Of a stretch of 64,000 nt of DNA, positions 54,987 to 64,000 are shown one piece after another. The notes under the pieces are model-generated. The model was not told the DNA's origin. It saw only the letters and a program-made list of their open reading frames with translations, and ran no database searches. Source of the stretch: Phytophthora quininea (Eukaryota; Oomycota; Peronosporomycetes; Peronosporales; Peronosporaceae); NCBI GenBank assembly GCA_011947345.1, contig JAAVTG010000581.1:310001-374000 (forward strand). The letters run 5' to 3'. The translations under genes and the position numbers were made by a program. The stretch's first letter is position 1; each line of letters opens with the position of its first letter.

Positions 54987-56324
54987 CTATGGGCACTTCT
55001 TGTGAATGAGTGAGGCACCGTGCTCTGCGTATTCAGCCTTGGACATCCACATCTCGTGGAACGAGCCTAGCGATGCCAAGATCGATCCGCCTAGAAAAGA
55101 CCCCACGCGACGCTCCTGAGCATGTGCAGCCACGACCTTGACGCGTAGACTGCTGGCGAATCCTCCAGCGCCTCCTGATCCAGTCAGTGGCAGCGGAGTG
55201 CCGCTCAACGTCGTGACCACCTCACGTTCAATCCGCATCGGCATATTTTCAAAGCACGAGCTCCCCCGTCAGCACAATGTTCTGGAACAGCTCCTTGCGC
55301 AGCTCTGTCTCTGTTGTCAGCCCTCCCGTCTCGCAAATGAGCTCCGGTAGTCGCATCCCAGGCCCGTCGTTCGAAGTGCCTGCATCTGTTCCAGCACTAG
55401 CCGACGCTGTTTCTCCCAGGAAATAGTGCTCCGCGACGCTAAATCTCTCTGTCCCCAAGGCGACGACCGTCTTGTCCGGCAGCTCGTAGTTGATCAGCGG
55501 CAGCTGCGCGTTCTGCGCCTCGTCGAACGGTCCGTCGGCCACTCGACACAGTCCGCTCTCTTTCGCCTCCACCACATAACTCCAGCTCTGCGGCCTCCTC
55601 TTGGCGATCTCTGCGTTCACAGTCGCAACCTGCTGCTCCCTGTTCTTGGCCACTTGTGGAGCCAACTTCTGCCTCAGAAATGCATCCAAGTCGTGTCCTC
55701 CGAACAATGTCACTTGACTTTTAGGGTAGGCAAAGGCGTAGCCTTCGTGGACGGATGTGACGCTGGTGTATGTGGCGCCCATCTCCACCACCAGACCGCT
55801 GGTCCTGGCGTTGGCGTAGCAGGCCAGGACGGCACTCTTGGCGCAGAACAAGGCCGGCACGCCCAGCTCTTCCATGACCACCTCCACCATCTTCTCCCTG
55901 GCCTTCAGGTCCCTCTTTTGCCGGTACTGCTGGCCACGAGAGACGCGTCCTGCTTCTTGTCCTGCTCGTCCTGCTCCGCCCCCGCAGGCTCCTCCGGCAG
56001 CGTGAAGGGCCTCTCCACTAGCAGTAGCGGGTGGTCGCTGAGTCGGGTCTGCAGTCTGGAGCTGCTGGCATCGAACAGCCACTGGGCCAGCTGCTCGGGG
56101 TCGCGCTCCACTTGGGCCGCCGCCCGATTCACCTGCTGGGCCTGCGCATCGTCGTTCTGGACCTCGCTGTGCGCCACCGGCCGCTCGTACACGCGAGGGA
56201 AGTCCTCACCCGCATAGCCGAACTTGCACCGCGAGCTGCCGAACTCGAATACGAGCGCGTCCAGGTCGTTGGCCTCCGCGGCGGCGCTCGTCAGCGCCTC
56301 GTGGCTAGCGCCGCCTGCGTACAT
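54987..56324 (-). CDS. ARP4: Actin-related protein 4 / BAF53-like (chromatin remodelling)
   Basis: About 445 residues with an actin fold. The start has L-V-F-E-F-G-S-S-R-C-K-F-G-Y-A-G-E-D-F-P-R (56180-56260). An Arp-specific insert follows, then L-V-V-E-M-G-A-T-Y-T-S-V-T-S-V near 55780 (phosphate loop 2 region), I-V-L-T-G near 55265, and the C-terminal G-G-S-I-L-A-S-L-G-S-F-H-E-M-W-M-S-K-A-E-Y near 55050-55115. Arp4 serves INO80, SWR1, NuA4 and BAF-type complexes in the nucleus. The assignment to Arp4 over other Arps rests on the long N-terminal half and the L-G-S-F-H-E-M-W end. Breaks near 55925 and 55265 (a G run; one more G gives L-T-G-G-S-S-C-F-E-N-M) are single-base. Confidence 0.8.
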
Positions 56325-57548
56325 TTCGATAGAGAATGGCTACTTTTTATAAAAGATGCCGATTTTTATGTAAGATTTTATGATCTGATGGTGGAGTTTT
56401 CCTCCAAACAAAGCGGAACGATGCCCCGAATGCAGGGCTTCCATCGCTTGAGATGGTCTTCGGGACGGAATTAAGCCCGCTGAGTACGTCGGGGCCAGGC
56501 AAGCCCGCACTTCGATGGCAATGTCGACGCTATCGGGATCCAACAACTGCCGCACTACCAGTGCTAAGTGGCGTACACCACACCATCAATGCCGACGGAT
56601 ATCTCAGCATCAACAACCCCGACGATGGCACGGTTTTAAGACAGACGTTGAGCTGCAGCGGTGGGCCGCACCATGCACCCAGACCCCCTGCATGAGTTTC
56701 CGCCAGCTTTCGACTGCACCAGCTCCTGACAAGACCTGTGAATCTTAGTGCCGGTTCATGAACGGAGAGATGACGTGCAGCACGGTGGCTATGCCTTACG
56801 ACCGTAAATAGCGAGTTGGTCATGCCAAGATGGACGAGTGCAGGCAGCGACGTTGATCTTCGCAGACGACTTTTAAAAGCACGGCGTCGAGCTTTCGGCA
56901 GACCTGTTTGTTGCGTGTGCTTAGTTCATCTGTTTGATGCTTTGAATCTTGCGATGAAGACGTACATGTATTCGATAATGCTTACAACACAACACAACGC
57001 ATCGAATAAAGGTCAACAGCGCCACGAGGAGGAAAATCTTCATCGAATGATCTCCACGACACGCTCTGAGGCCACTCACACGGCGAACGATGGAAAGCAG
57101 TGAATACGCCAGTGCGCTGGCTTGGCGAACTGATCTCCAGCCAGCTGGACGCCGTCGTGACAATCCCCACGGCGATGCGGCCGAGAAGAAAATGAGCTTC
57201 TCGAGCCGCACCAACCCACCTACTGATACAGCTAGGGAGTAATGAATCCCCAGCATCTCAGCAAGTTTGCAAGGATGCAGACGAGCGGAAGCAATGAGTT
57301 CCTCCGTCCACTCGTCACGGCAGCGCCGGCGTAAAGGTCTTCTGCACAGTCGTCTCATTTGTCACCGTCGTATCTGCCGGTAGCACGATATCGTGACAAT
57401 TCCCATGGTGGTGCGGCCGAGAAGGAAATGATCTCCTCGAACCGCACCAGCCCCACCCACTGAGGCAGCCAGGGAGCAATGGGTCCCTGGCAGCTCAGCA
57501 AGTTTGTGGGGATGCAGACTAGAGGAGCAATGAGTCCCCGTCCACTCG
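56325..57548. other. Gene-poor region
   Basis: 1.2 kb between Arp4 and the coiled-coil gene. Short frames on both strands have no recognisable product. A near-consensus CCATTCT (minus strand, 56333-56339) may be the Arp4 initiator. The right part holds one copy of a tandem duplication (57153-57347). Confidence 0.5.
57153..57347. repeat. Tandem duplication, unit A
   Basis: About 195 bp, starting TCGTGACAATCCCCACGG, that recurs imperfectly about 237 bp downstream. Shared landmarks include GCGGCCGAGAAG, CTCAGCAAGTTTG and CCACTCGTCACG, in the same order and spacing. By eye, identity is around 80 percent. Confidence 0.75.
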
Positions 57549-57587
57549 TCACGACAACGCCGCTGCCGGTAGAAGACGTCTTCCTGC
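57390..57587. repeat. Tandem duplication, unit B
   Basis: The second, direct-orientation copy of the 57153-57347 unit, starting TCGTGACAATTCCCATGG. It overlaps the predicted 3' end of the coiled-coil gene, suggesting the gene's tail was duplicated downstream. Confidence 0.75.
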
Positions 57588-60500
57588 TCGTGCGGACGCC
57601 TCTTGTCGACATGGTAGTAGCGTGAGGGGAGATGGAGACCACGGCGTTCGCTGTAGCGACACACGACGCATGAATGTCGACGCCTTCTTCTCGTCCGTCG
57701 CAACACTATCGGGAATTGACGGCGTGCAGTGACTGATGGAACCAAGTGCCACCATTTGCTGCACAACCTTCTTGAGTTCATCGCGCTCACGGTGGGCTGT
57801 GGTGACACGCGAGCCCAGCTCCTCCAGTTTCCTCGCCTGCTCGTCGTTGAGCTGGCACAGATGAGCGATTTCGTCCTCGAGCCGCTTCTTGGCAGCCGTG
57901 TACTCGATGTTTACTGCGTCTCCATCCTTCCTGTCGTTGATCTCCGAGCGCAAGTGCTCGACCTCGCGCTCAGCGTTCAACAACTGGGCCGACTTCTTGT
58001 CGAGCTCCCGTTGTACCTCTGCAAGTATGGCAGAGCTCGTGGCGTCGAGCGGGGAGCAGGAAAACTGCTGCTGTCGGTGGTGCAATTGCGCTGCTTGAGT
58101 AATTTGCTTTCCAGCGTCATCAGCTTCACCTTCAGGGTGTTCTTCTCGTCGATCACTTCTTCCAGCTTCTTGTTGGCGCTTACCAGTGGGCTGTTGTGGA
58201 AGCTCAGGTGCGTCGTCATCAGGTTGGCCATCTTGAGGGAGCAGGCGAGACGCACTTCTGCAAGCTTGGTCTTCAGCTCCGCCTCGGCTCTTTCGCCTGA
58301 CAGCGCGCGAGCATTTGCAGCCTCGAGTTGAAGCTTCGTGACGGCAAGAGCGGACTCGGCTGACCGCAGCTCGTGCTCACGAGCCTCAAGCAGTCCTCCA
58401 GCTCGGCACTGTGCCTAGTAGTCTCCGCAACTATCGCTTCGCTGCTGTCGTTCATCATCTGGTTCTGTAGCTCGTTATTGTCCGAGAGGAGTTGACCGTT
58501 CTCTTCGCGGGTTTCCGCTAGCATCTCATTGAGCTTCTTCACGCGGTCCTCCAGCAGTAAATTGGCCTTGACGACGCCGGAGTAGATCCCATGTGCCGCC
58601 TCCTTCGAGACAGAGCTCTCCTTCTGCGAAGCCTCGAGTTCTTCTCTCAATCGTTCGATCTCCTTTCGAGCCGTGTCCAGCTCAGACTCGAGCTCTGCCA
58701 AGTCCAGTTCATACGCCTCACTACTGAGCAGTGCGGAATCTTCATGTTCGGGCTCCTCCATATCTTCTTGACTCAAGAAGCTGCTTGTTTCCCAGACTTC
58801 AGCACCCAGCAACAGACCTGACGGGCAGCCGGTCGAGTACTCGTCATATGCGTTGTTGAGCACATCCTCCAGCTCCGCCTTGGGTTTGACGTTCTCGAGC
58901 TCGGTGTCGTTGAGTTGCTCCGTCATGGTTACGGCAGCAGGATCCTCGCAGTTCGCAGTGCCGCCGCCGCTCAGTGTGTGGTGCTCTTTGACGTGCGCCA
59001 ACAGCTCCGTCTGTGGCAGCAGTTCCGCATCGGAGACTCGGGTATGGGTGAACCTGCTGCCGTCGGTGAGGGTGAAGGAGAGATGCATTTCCGCAAGCTC
59101 GGTCTTCAGCGCCGCCTCGGCTCTTTCGCTCGACAGCACGCGGGCAGTTGCGGCCTCCAGTTGTATCTTGGTGGTGGCAAGAGCGGACTCCGTCGACCTC
59201 AGCTCTTGTTGGCAAGACGCAAGCAGACCACTGAGCTTCAATATGTGCTCAGCAGTCTCGGTAAGAGTCACTTCGTCATTGATCGTCTGGTTCCGGAGCT
59301 CGTCGATCTCCCAGTGGAGTTGTCCATTTTCTTCAGCCGATTTCGCCAGCAGCTGATTGAGCTCCTTCACGCGGTCCTCCGCCACCAACTTAGCCTTGAC
59401 GACGCCGGAGTAGGTCTCGATCTCACTCTGCGAAGCCTCGAGCTGCTCTCTCAAACGTTTGATCTCTTTTTAGCTGTGTCCAGCTCATACTCCAGCGCTG
59501 CCGACTGGCCAACTTCCACTCGATCTTCTTCAAGACTGGGAAGTGTAGACGCTTCATACTCGGGCTCCTCCAGCGCTTCTCCACTCGAGCAGCTCGTTGC
59601 AGCACCTGACCAGTAAGCTCCCGAGTGCTTTTTGTGTATTTGCGCTGCGCCGCCCAGCACTTCCTCCAGCAGCTGTCCCTTGGGTCTGCGGATCAAGCGC
59701 TGGAACTTGTCGACCAGCTCTGTCATGGTAACCGCAGACAGATCCTCGCGGTTTGCAGTGTCGCTGCCGCTCTGCGCCGACGAATTGGTCGTGCCGGAAG
59801 CATCTGTAACTGCGCTCTGCAAGTCGAGCGCTCTCGTTTGCGGTCGCAAACTCTCCAAATGGTCGTACAGTGGATCTTCAGCGTGGTGCTCCACCACCAA
59901 CTCCATCTGCGGCAGTATTTCCTCGCCAGAGGCTTGGGGCTGGCTCTGCATCCGGCCTCTAGCCTCGGCATCACCACTAGACGTGCCGACCACGCTCATG
60001 ACTGCGTCGCCACTGCTGCTGCTGCTGCTGCTAGGAGCCAACAGCAGTGCCATGCGTGCTGGAACTGGTCGCCGCGCCAGACTCGCTCGGGAGCTCGCCG
60101 CATGTCTGTTGGGCGTCGCAGCTGCCGGCGTCGTCCTGCACGCAGCTCGCGAGCGCTGCCGTCTTGGTCTCGGCGGCCTCCACGACTTCACATCCAGCCA
60201 GCACCGCCTCCTCCTTCACCGTAGCGATGGCTGTCTCGATGGCGTCACTCCAAGCATCCCACGACGCTCCGTTCTTGGCCTGGAGCTTCCACTTGCGCGC
60301 CCCACTGCGACGGCAAAGCGGCGGTTGCAGTCGAACAGCGACCGGAACTCCACGTGGGCCACCGTCGGGTCCAGGACGAGCTTGCCCCGGACGACGGCGC
60401 CAGTGATCCGGCGCCAAGTGCACAGCAGCACGGGCACCTCAAAGCCGGCGGGATGCGGCTCCGAAGTGAGCTGCACCGCTGCCGCCCGCCTGCGTTAGGT

Positions 60501-60638
60501 ACGAGTGTCAGTAATCAGTACCAGATAGTAATCCTACTAATCCCAAGATAACATGTCGGATCAGGACATGCAGGGCGGTACTTACCACACCTTGTGGCTG
60601 GTCTCCTTCTTCAGTCCTTCCTCGTACAGGATCGACAT
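57549..60638 (-). CDS. Long coiled-coil protein with internal duplication
   Basis: The first exon (60586-60638) encodes M-S-I-L-Y-E-E-G-L-K-K-E-T-S-H-K-V-W. Intron 60490-60585 (GTAAGT...GCAG, 96 bp) leads to a globular N-domain of about 90 residues (V-P-V-L-L-C-T-W-R-R, H-V-E-F-R-S-L-F-D-C-N-R-R) that I cannot assign firmly. The rest is mostly heptad coiled coil. A unit containing E-I-E-R-L-R-E-E-L-E-A-S-Q, Y-S-G-V-V-K-A, E-D-R-V-K-x-L-N and E-E-N-G-Q-L occurs twice (about 59250-59470 and 58450-58690), each preceded by an acidic E-E-P-E-x-E stretch. Frame breaks near 60310, 60070, 59465, 58400 and 58110 are bridged. The true C-terminus is uncertain. A cytoskeletal or vesicle-tether role is possible but unproven. 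Confidence 0.65.
60013..60032. repeat. (CTG)n microsatellite in coiled-coil gene
   Basis: About seven CTG units, which encode poly-Ser in the minus-strand frame. Confidence 0.85.
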
Positions 60639-60855
60639 CCTGCCCTCCTACTTGTTGTCTTTGCGTTGGTATTCTTCTCGGCTCCACGGGCGCGAAAAGA
60701 AGAATGAGCGCGAAGTTTGGGCGCGAAACAAGGTGAGGTTTTACGTTCAAAACGTGAGGTTTTATCAGGTTCTGATAACCTCCAAAAAGTGGTAACACGA
60801 TGGGATAATTCATGTATTGATAAAAGATCGCCATCTTGGTCAGCGATCGATGTGG

Positions 60856-62715
60856 CTACTTGGCCGAGTGCACGTTGATCCAGAGCCGAGGAAGCCCAGC
60901 GCCCGGTACCAGACGTTGAGCAGCACCAGCAGCATCGCGTCCGCTAGAACGGGTCGACCCGAGACGCTGTAGTTGGCCAGCACCTCGTCCCCAGTCCGCG
61001 CGATGCAGTTCTGCGCGGCCTGGTCGCACGGGATCTCGTCCACTTGCTCCCAGTAGATGCGCATCGTGGCGTCGAAGCCAAACTTGATGGGCGAGATGTA
61101 GTTGATCCAGACAAAGTGGACGGGCGTGTCGCTCGAGTTGACCATGAGGCCGCCAAACAGCAGCATCGGCAGCAGGATGATCATCCCCACGGCGGTGGCC
61201 AGGTCCGCGCGACGGAAGAAGCACCCGATGGCGTAGGCGAGACCCACCGAGGCAGTTCGCACCAAGACCATAAACAGCAGCAGCAGGGCGAAGACGGCAG
61301 CGCCATGGCCGATGCCGATCATACAGTAGGCCGGCACGAACACCACGACCGGCATGAGGATCTGCATGGGCAGGTCGCTCACGTTCTTGACCAGGTACCA
61401 CGAGAGCAAGTGGAAGAGACCGTTCTCGTACTCTCGACGCACCATGAAGATCTCGAGCGGCAGCGCTGCCAGTTGAATCTCGACTGCAGCAAAATCTTGT
61501 TCGACATGAAGTAGAAGGCTCCGGTGAAGATCTGGATGGCGCTCTGACCCATGCTCAGTTGCAGGTAGACGAGTCCCATCATGATACTCGCCACGAGAGA
61601 CTGACCGAGTTCTGCGTGGAAGCGTGTGCGGTCCCGGTACAGACTCAGCACGTTGCGACTCAGCAGGACTTAGAGCTGGCCAGCGATCGTCAGCTGATCG
61701 TTTTTGAAGTTGCTTTGCTCGGTGGAGATATCCTGGTCTTGCTGTACCAAGCTTCGGGTCTTCGACTGGCTGGTGGCGGTCCACGAAGTCTTCAGTCGCC
61801 CGACTCGAGCGACACCTTCGACGTCTGTGGCTTGATCCACCACCACAAGCTGGCGCATGAAGTAGTCGGTGGGGCTCACGTACGCTGGACAGTCATACCC
61901 GAGCGAGGAGAAGTACTCGACAGCATCCGATGCCAAGCCGTCGTACACACACGCGCCATCCGACAGCAGATAGAGCTGGTCGAAGAGGGCAAACAGCTCG
62001 GAGGACGGCTGGTGGATGGTTGCGATGACCGTGCGATTACCGTCGCGCGCAATTTGCTGCAGCTGCCGCACCACAGTCTCCGCCATGAAGCTGTCAAGCC
62101 CGGAGGTCGACTCGTCCACGAACAGCAGCGACGGGTTTGTCAAGATCTCGGCGGCGAACGACACTCTCTTACGTTCACCGCCAGAGATGCCGCGCAAACT
62201 CGACCCGCCGATCATGGTGTCGCGGCATTTGACGAGGCCCAGCTCCTCCATGACTTCGTCCACGCGACGTTGGCATTGAGCCAGCGGAAGGCGCTTGCCC
62301 ATTCGGAGTCGCGCCTGTAACAGCAAGTGTTCGCGCACCGTGATGGTCTCGTAGAAGGCGTCGTCCTGTACGACGTACGAGGTCATGTGCTTGAGCTGCT
62401 TTGTCCACGGGCGTCCGTTGACTGTGATGCTGCCTTCCAGTCCTGGTTGGGAGACTTGCGACCCGAGATGCAGTCCAGCAGTGTGCTCTTTCCGGCGCCC
62501 GACGGCCCCATCATGACCAGCAATTGGCCCGGTCGAGCTGCTCCGCTCACGTCGTCCAAGATCGTCTTCTTGTCGTGGTGTTTGGTCGTCGGGTTCTTGG
62601 TCTCCACTGTCAGCGTCACGTGGCGCCACTCGAGTGTGAACTGTGGTGGTTGAGCAGATGTCGCTGTCGGGGTCTCTACCTCGATGAAGTACGAGGTTAC
62701 GTCGCGTTGTTTCAT
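60856..62715 (-). CDS. ABCG (White-Brown) half-transporter
   Basis: About 620 residues, half-size ABCG order: nucleotide-binding domain, then six membrane segments. Walker A is [10 protein letters not shown] near 62500. The Q loop is in V-V-Q-D-D near 62365, the signature [11 protein letters not shown] near 62180, Walker [13 protein letters not shown] near 62115, and the H loop I-H-Q-P near 62015. Membrane part: [12 protein letters not shown] near 61585, then segments at 61380-61130, with N-Y-I-S-P-I-K-F-G near 61085. It must dimerise to work and exports lipids or xenobiotics in relatives. Frame breaks near 62445, 61670, 61500 and 60890 are single-base. The reading that ends L-W-I-N-V-H-S-A-K at 60856 fits ABCG ends better than the alternative frame. 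Confidence 0.87.
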
Positions 62716-62953
62716 TGTTTGTCGTCTTAGTTACTGCGGAGGAAAAGGACAAGTGGATCGTCAGGAACGTCTTCGCGGCGTGCTTCCATGCAGATGACGG
62801 ACGCTTCAGCGTTTCTAATCAGATGAGTGTTGGCCATCAGCTGGCAGTGTGTTATCCAGTCAAGAATGGCCTGAAGTGAGCAGGAAGTTCTCTCCTGCAC
62901 CTCGATCGCCTCGCTCTTCGTCTGTGTTGGTGGTCTCAAGAAGTTTGCGGGCG

Positions 62954-63635
62954 ATGGTATCAGTTGCAGTGTCAGAACATCTACCAACACTGCCTGACAT
63001 TCATCCTGCAAAGCGCTACATCCTCGGAGACTGGTTCTGGCAGTGGATCCTCAAAATCGTTCGTGCTTGGAAGCGTTTTCAGGTCGACTATCACGGCAGG
63101 AAACACTCCGTTCACAGGGCACTTGCTCTTGAGGTCTACACCAAGAGGACATCATTTTACGCGCGCTCTTCCTGTGCGTCTTGACCGCAATACCTGTCAT
63201 GGCTTTCACATGTATACAGGAATCCATCCCGCTTCAAGATCCAGCCCTTGGGTGGAAAGCAAACTACGGCTTCTGGATCCGAGCAGCGATGTTGGCCTTT
63301 GTGGTCGCGCGCATGGCCACCCAACAGACGACACTTTTAGTTGACGGCATCGAGTGCTACTAATTGACATTTTGCAAATCTTGTCGTTCCTTCTGCTGAT
63401 GGCAGTGATCAAACACAATTGTGGGATATGGCCAATCGATCAGGTCGCTTTCGTGCTGGAGACGCAAATGACGATGATCCAAACAACGTCTTGGCGTGGA
63501 TGGTCGTCACGTTCTGCTTTCGGGTCGTGGACTTTGGTGAGACTAGAGACTTGAACATTTTAACCAAAGTAACCTGCTAACGCGCATTGTTATTTGTCCT
63601 TTGTAGGTGTTGACTTCACCTTTCAGTTCAAGTAG
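62954..63635 (+). pseudogene. Membrane family copy 14, internally deleted
   Basis: The N-terminal block (V-D-Y-H-G-R-K-H-S-V-H-R-A-L-A-L-E-V-Y-T-K-R-T-S, 63085-63155) and first segments (F-T-C-I-Q-E-S-I-P-L-Q-D-P, G-W-K-A-N-Y-G-F-W-I-R) are followed at 63355 directly by the C-terminal I-L-Q-I-L-S-F-L-L-L-M-A-V-I-K-H-N-C-G segment. Everything between, about 350 codons, is gone. The R-V-V-D-F-G junction, intron 63537-63606 (GTGAGA...GTAG, 70 bp) and last exon V-D-F-T-F-Q-F-K remain. Frame changes near 63165 and 63355. Overlaps the antisense edge gene. Confidence 0.75.
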
Positions 63636-64000
63636 CAACTGTTGCAGATATTTTTGCTTCTCCAGCTCACTATACAGAAGTGTTAGCAGACGAGAGTGAA
63701 AGAACCGTCGATTTTCGAGCAGTTTACGCTCTCGTAGCCAATTTTCGAGATCTGGTCGCCTCATTAAATGGTAGCAAATGGACGCGGGTTCTCGTGGATC
63801 GAAGTCACGTTTGTATTTGCGAAGACGCTTCATTTCACCGTTGCGTGCAAAGACGTCGTCCCAGAAGACAAACCAGAACGCGACAGCGGGATGTGACTGG
63901 ACGAACTTCATTCGTAGGTAAAGAGAATCCAACGCGCTTTTGTGGGACTCGACAAGTGATTGAAGACGCGAATTCCATTCACGACGTTTTAGATGGTTTT
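63543..64000 (-). CDS. Unidentified helical protein, truncated by window edge
   Basis: An open frame runs off the right edge. It contains S-L-V-E-S-H-K-S-A-L-D-S-L, a W-F-V-F-W-D-D-V-F-A-R-N-G-E-M-K-R-L-R-K-Y-K-R-D-F-D stretch, then L-R-R/M-R-R-P-D-L-E-N-W-L-R-E-R-K-L-L-E-N-R-R and a Leu-rich helical end. Highly charged and helical; no known domain recognised. The last 20 or so codons overlap the final exon of copy 14 in antisense, so its true end may lie earlier or involve splicing. Codon content and length support a real gene. Confidence 0.55.
   Translation of the reverse strand, partial: NHLKRREWNSRLQSLVESHKSALDSLYLRMKFVQSHPAVAFWFVFWDDVFARNGEMKRLRKYKRDFDPREPASICYHLMRRPDLENWLRERKLLENRRFFHSRLLTLLYSELEKQKYLQQLLLELKGEVNTYKGQITMRVSRLLWLKCSSL

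Noticed and set aside
55426..56217. 263-codon plus-strand frame over Arp4
   Set aside because: Antisense shadow of a conserved actin-fold gene. The composition is that of reversed codons.
58915..59616. Plus-strand frame over the coiled-coil gene
   Set aside because: Antisense to heptad-rich coding sequence. No independent support.
62727..63011. 94-codon minus-strand frame upstream of the ABCG gene
   Set aside because: Antisense to the N-terminal part of copy 14, with no recognisable product.
1..64000. tRNA, rRNA, CRISPR or LTR retrotransposon features
   Set aside because: No cloverleaf-like tRNA, rRNA core, regular spacer array, or reverse transcriptase/integrase motif was seen by eye. A covariance-model and transposon search would be decisive.

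Overview
The window looks like nuclear DNA of an oomycete, most likely Phytophthora or a close relative. Genes are tightly packed on both strands, often tail to tail with 20-100 bp between stops. Introns are short (about 54-96 bp) with GT..AG ends. Two short Inr-like TCATT sites lie 30-40 bp upstream of start codons. The gene set fits a flagellated stramenopile: axonemal DRC11, tubulin carboxypeptidase, a bZIP factor with an NQRRYRxR basic region, secreted GH3 glucosidase, and very long cyclic-nucleotide-gated channels. The genus is an inference; no marker gene fixes the species.

Layout. 1-9261: six copies, intact and broken and on both strands, of a multi-pass membrane protein family I cannot assign to a known function. 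9423-17450: one giant gene encoding four consecutive CNG/HCN-type channel units, each followed by a cyclic-nucleotide-binding domain. 17655-22350: mitochondrial glycine-cleavage T protein, a bZIP factor, an MTRFR-like GGQ release factor and Elongator ELP4. 22436-23948: a dead copy of the membrane family. 24099-36150: an EngB GTPase, a cytosolic carboxypeptidase, DRC11, an LRR/WW protein and catalase. 36267-48652: a poorly understood stretch and then six more membrane-family copies. 48723-56324: GH3 beta-glucosidase, a MAPK-like kinase with a T-E-H activation loop, and Arp4. 56325-60638: a gene-poor stretch with a tandem duplication, then a coiled-coil protein. 60856-62715: an ABCG half-transporter. 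62954-63635: an internally deleted membrane-family copy. The right edge holds an unidentified truncated gene.

The membrane family is the dominant feature, with about 14 full or partial members in 64 kb. Members share an N-terminal block (S-x-x-G-G-x-Y-S-x-E-R then LDEYTR), roughly ten hydrophobic segments, a conserved T/V-P-E-x-V-I-F-T-V-D-F-F-N-A block, and a C-terminal H-F-G / VDFTF junction. A phase-1 intron splits that junction, leaving a last exon of only 10-18 codons.

Nearly every long gene, including conserved housekeeping genes, contains one or more single-base frame breaks, most of them in homopolymer runs. I read these mainly as sequence errors. I call a copy a pseudogene only where there is a nonsense substitution or a large deletion. 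Coordinates for such genes span the whole coding region across the breaks.
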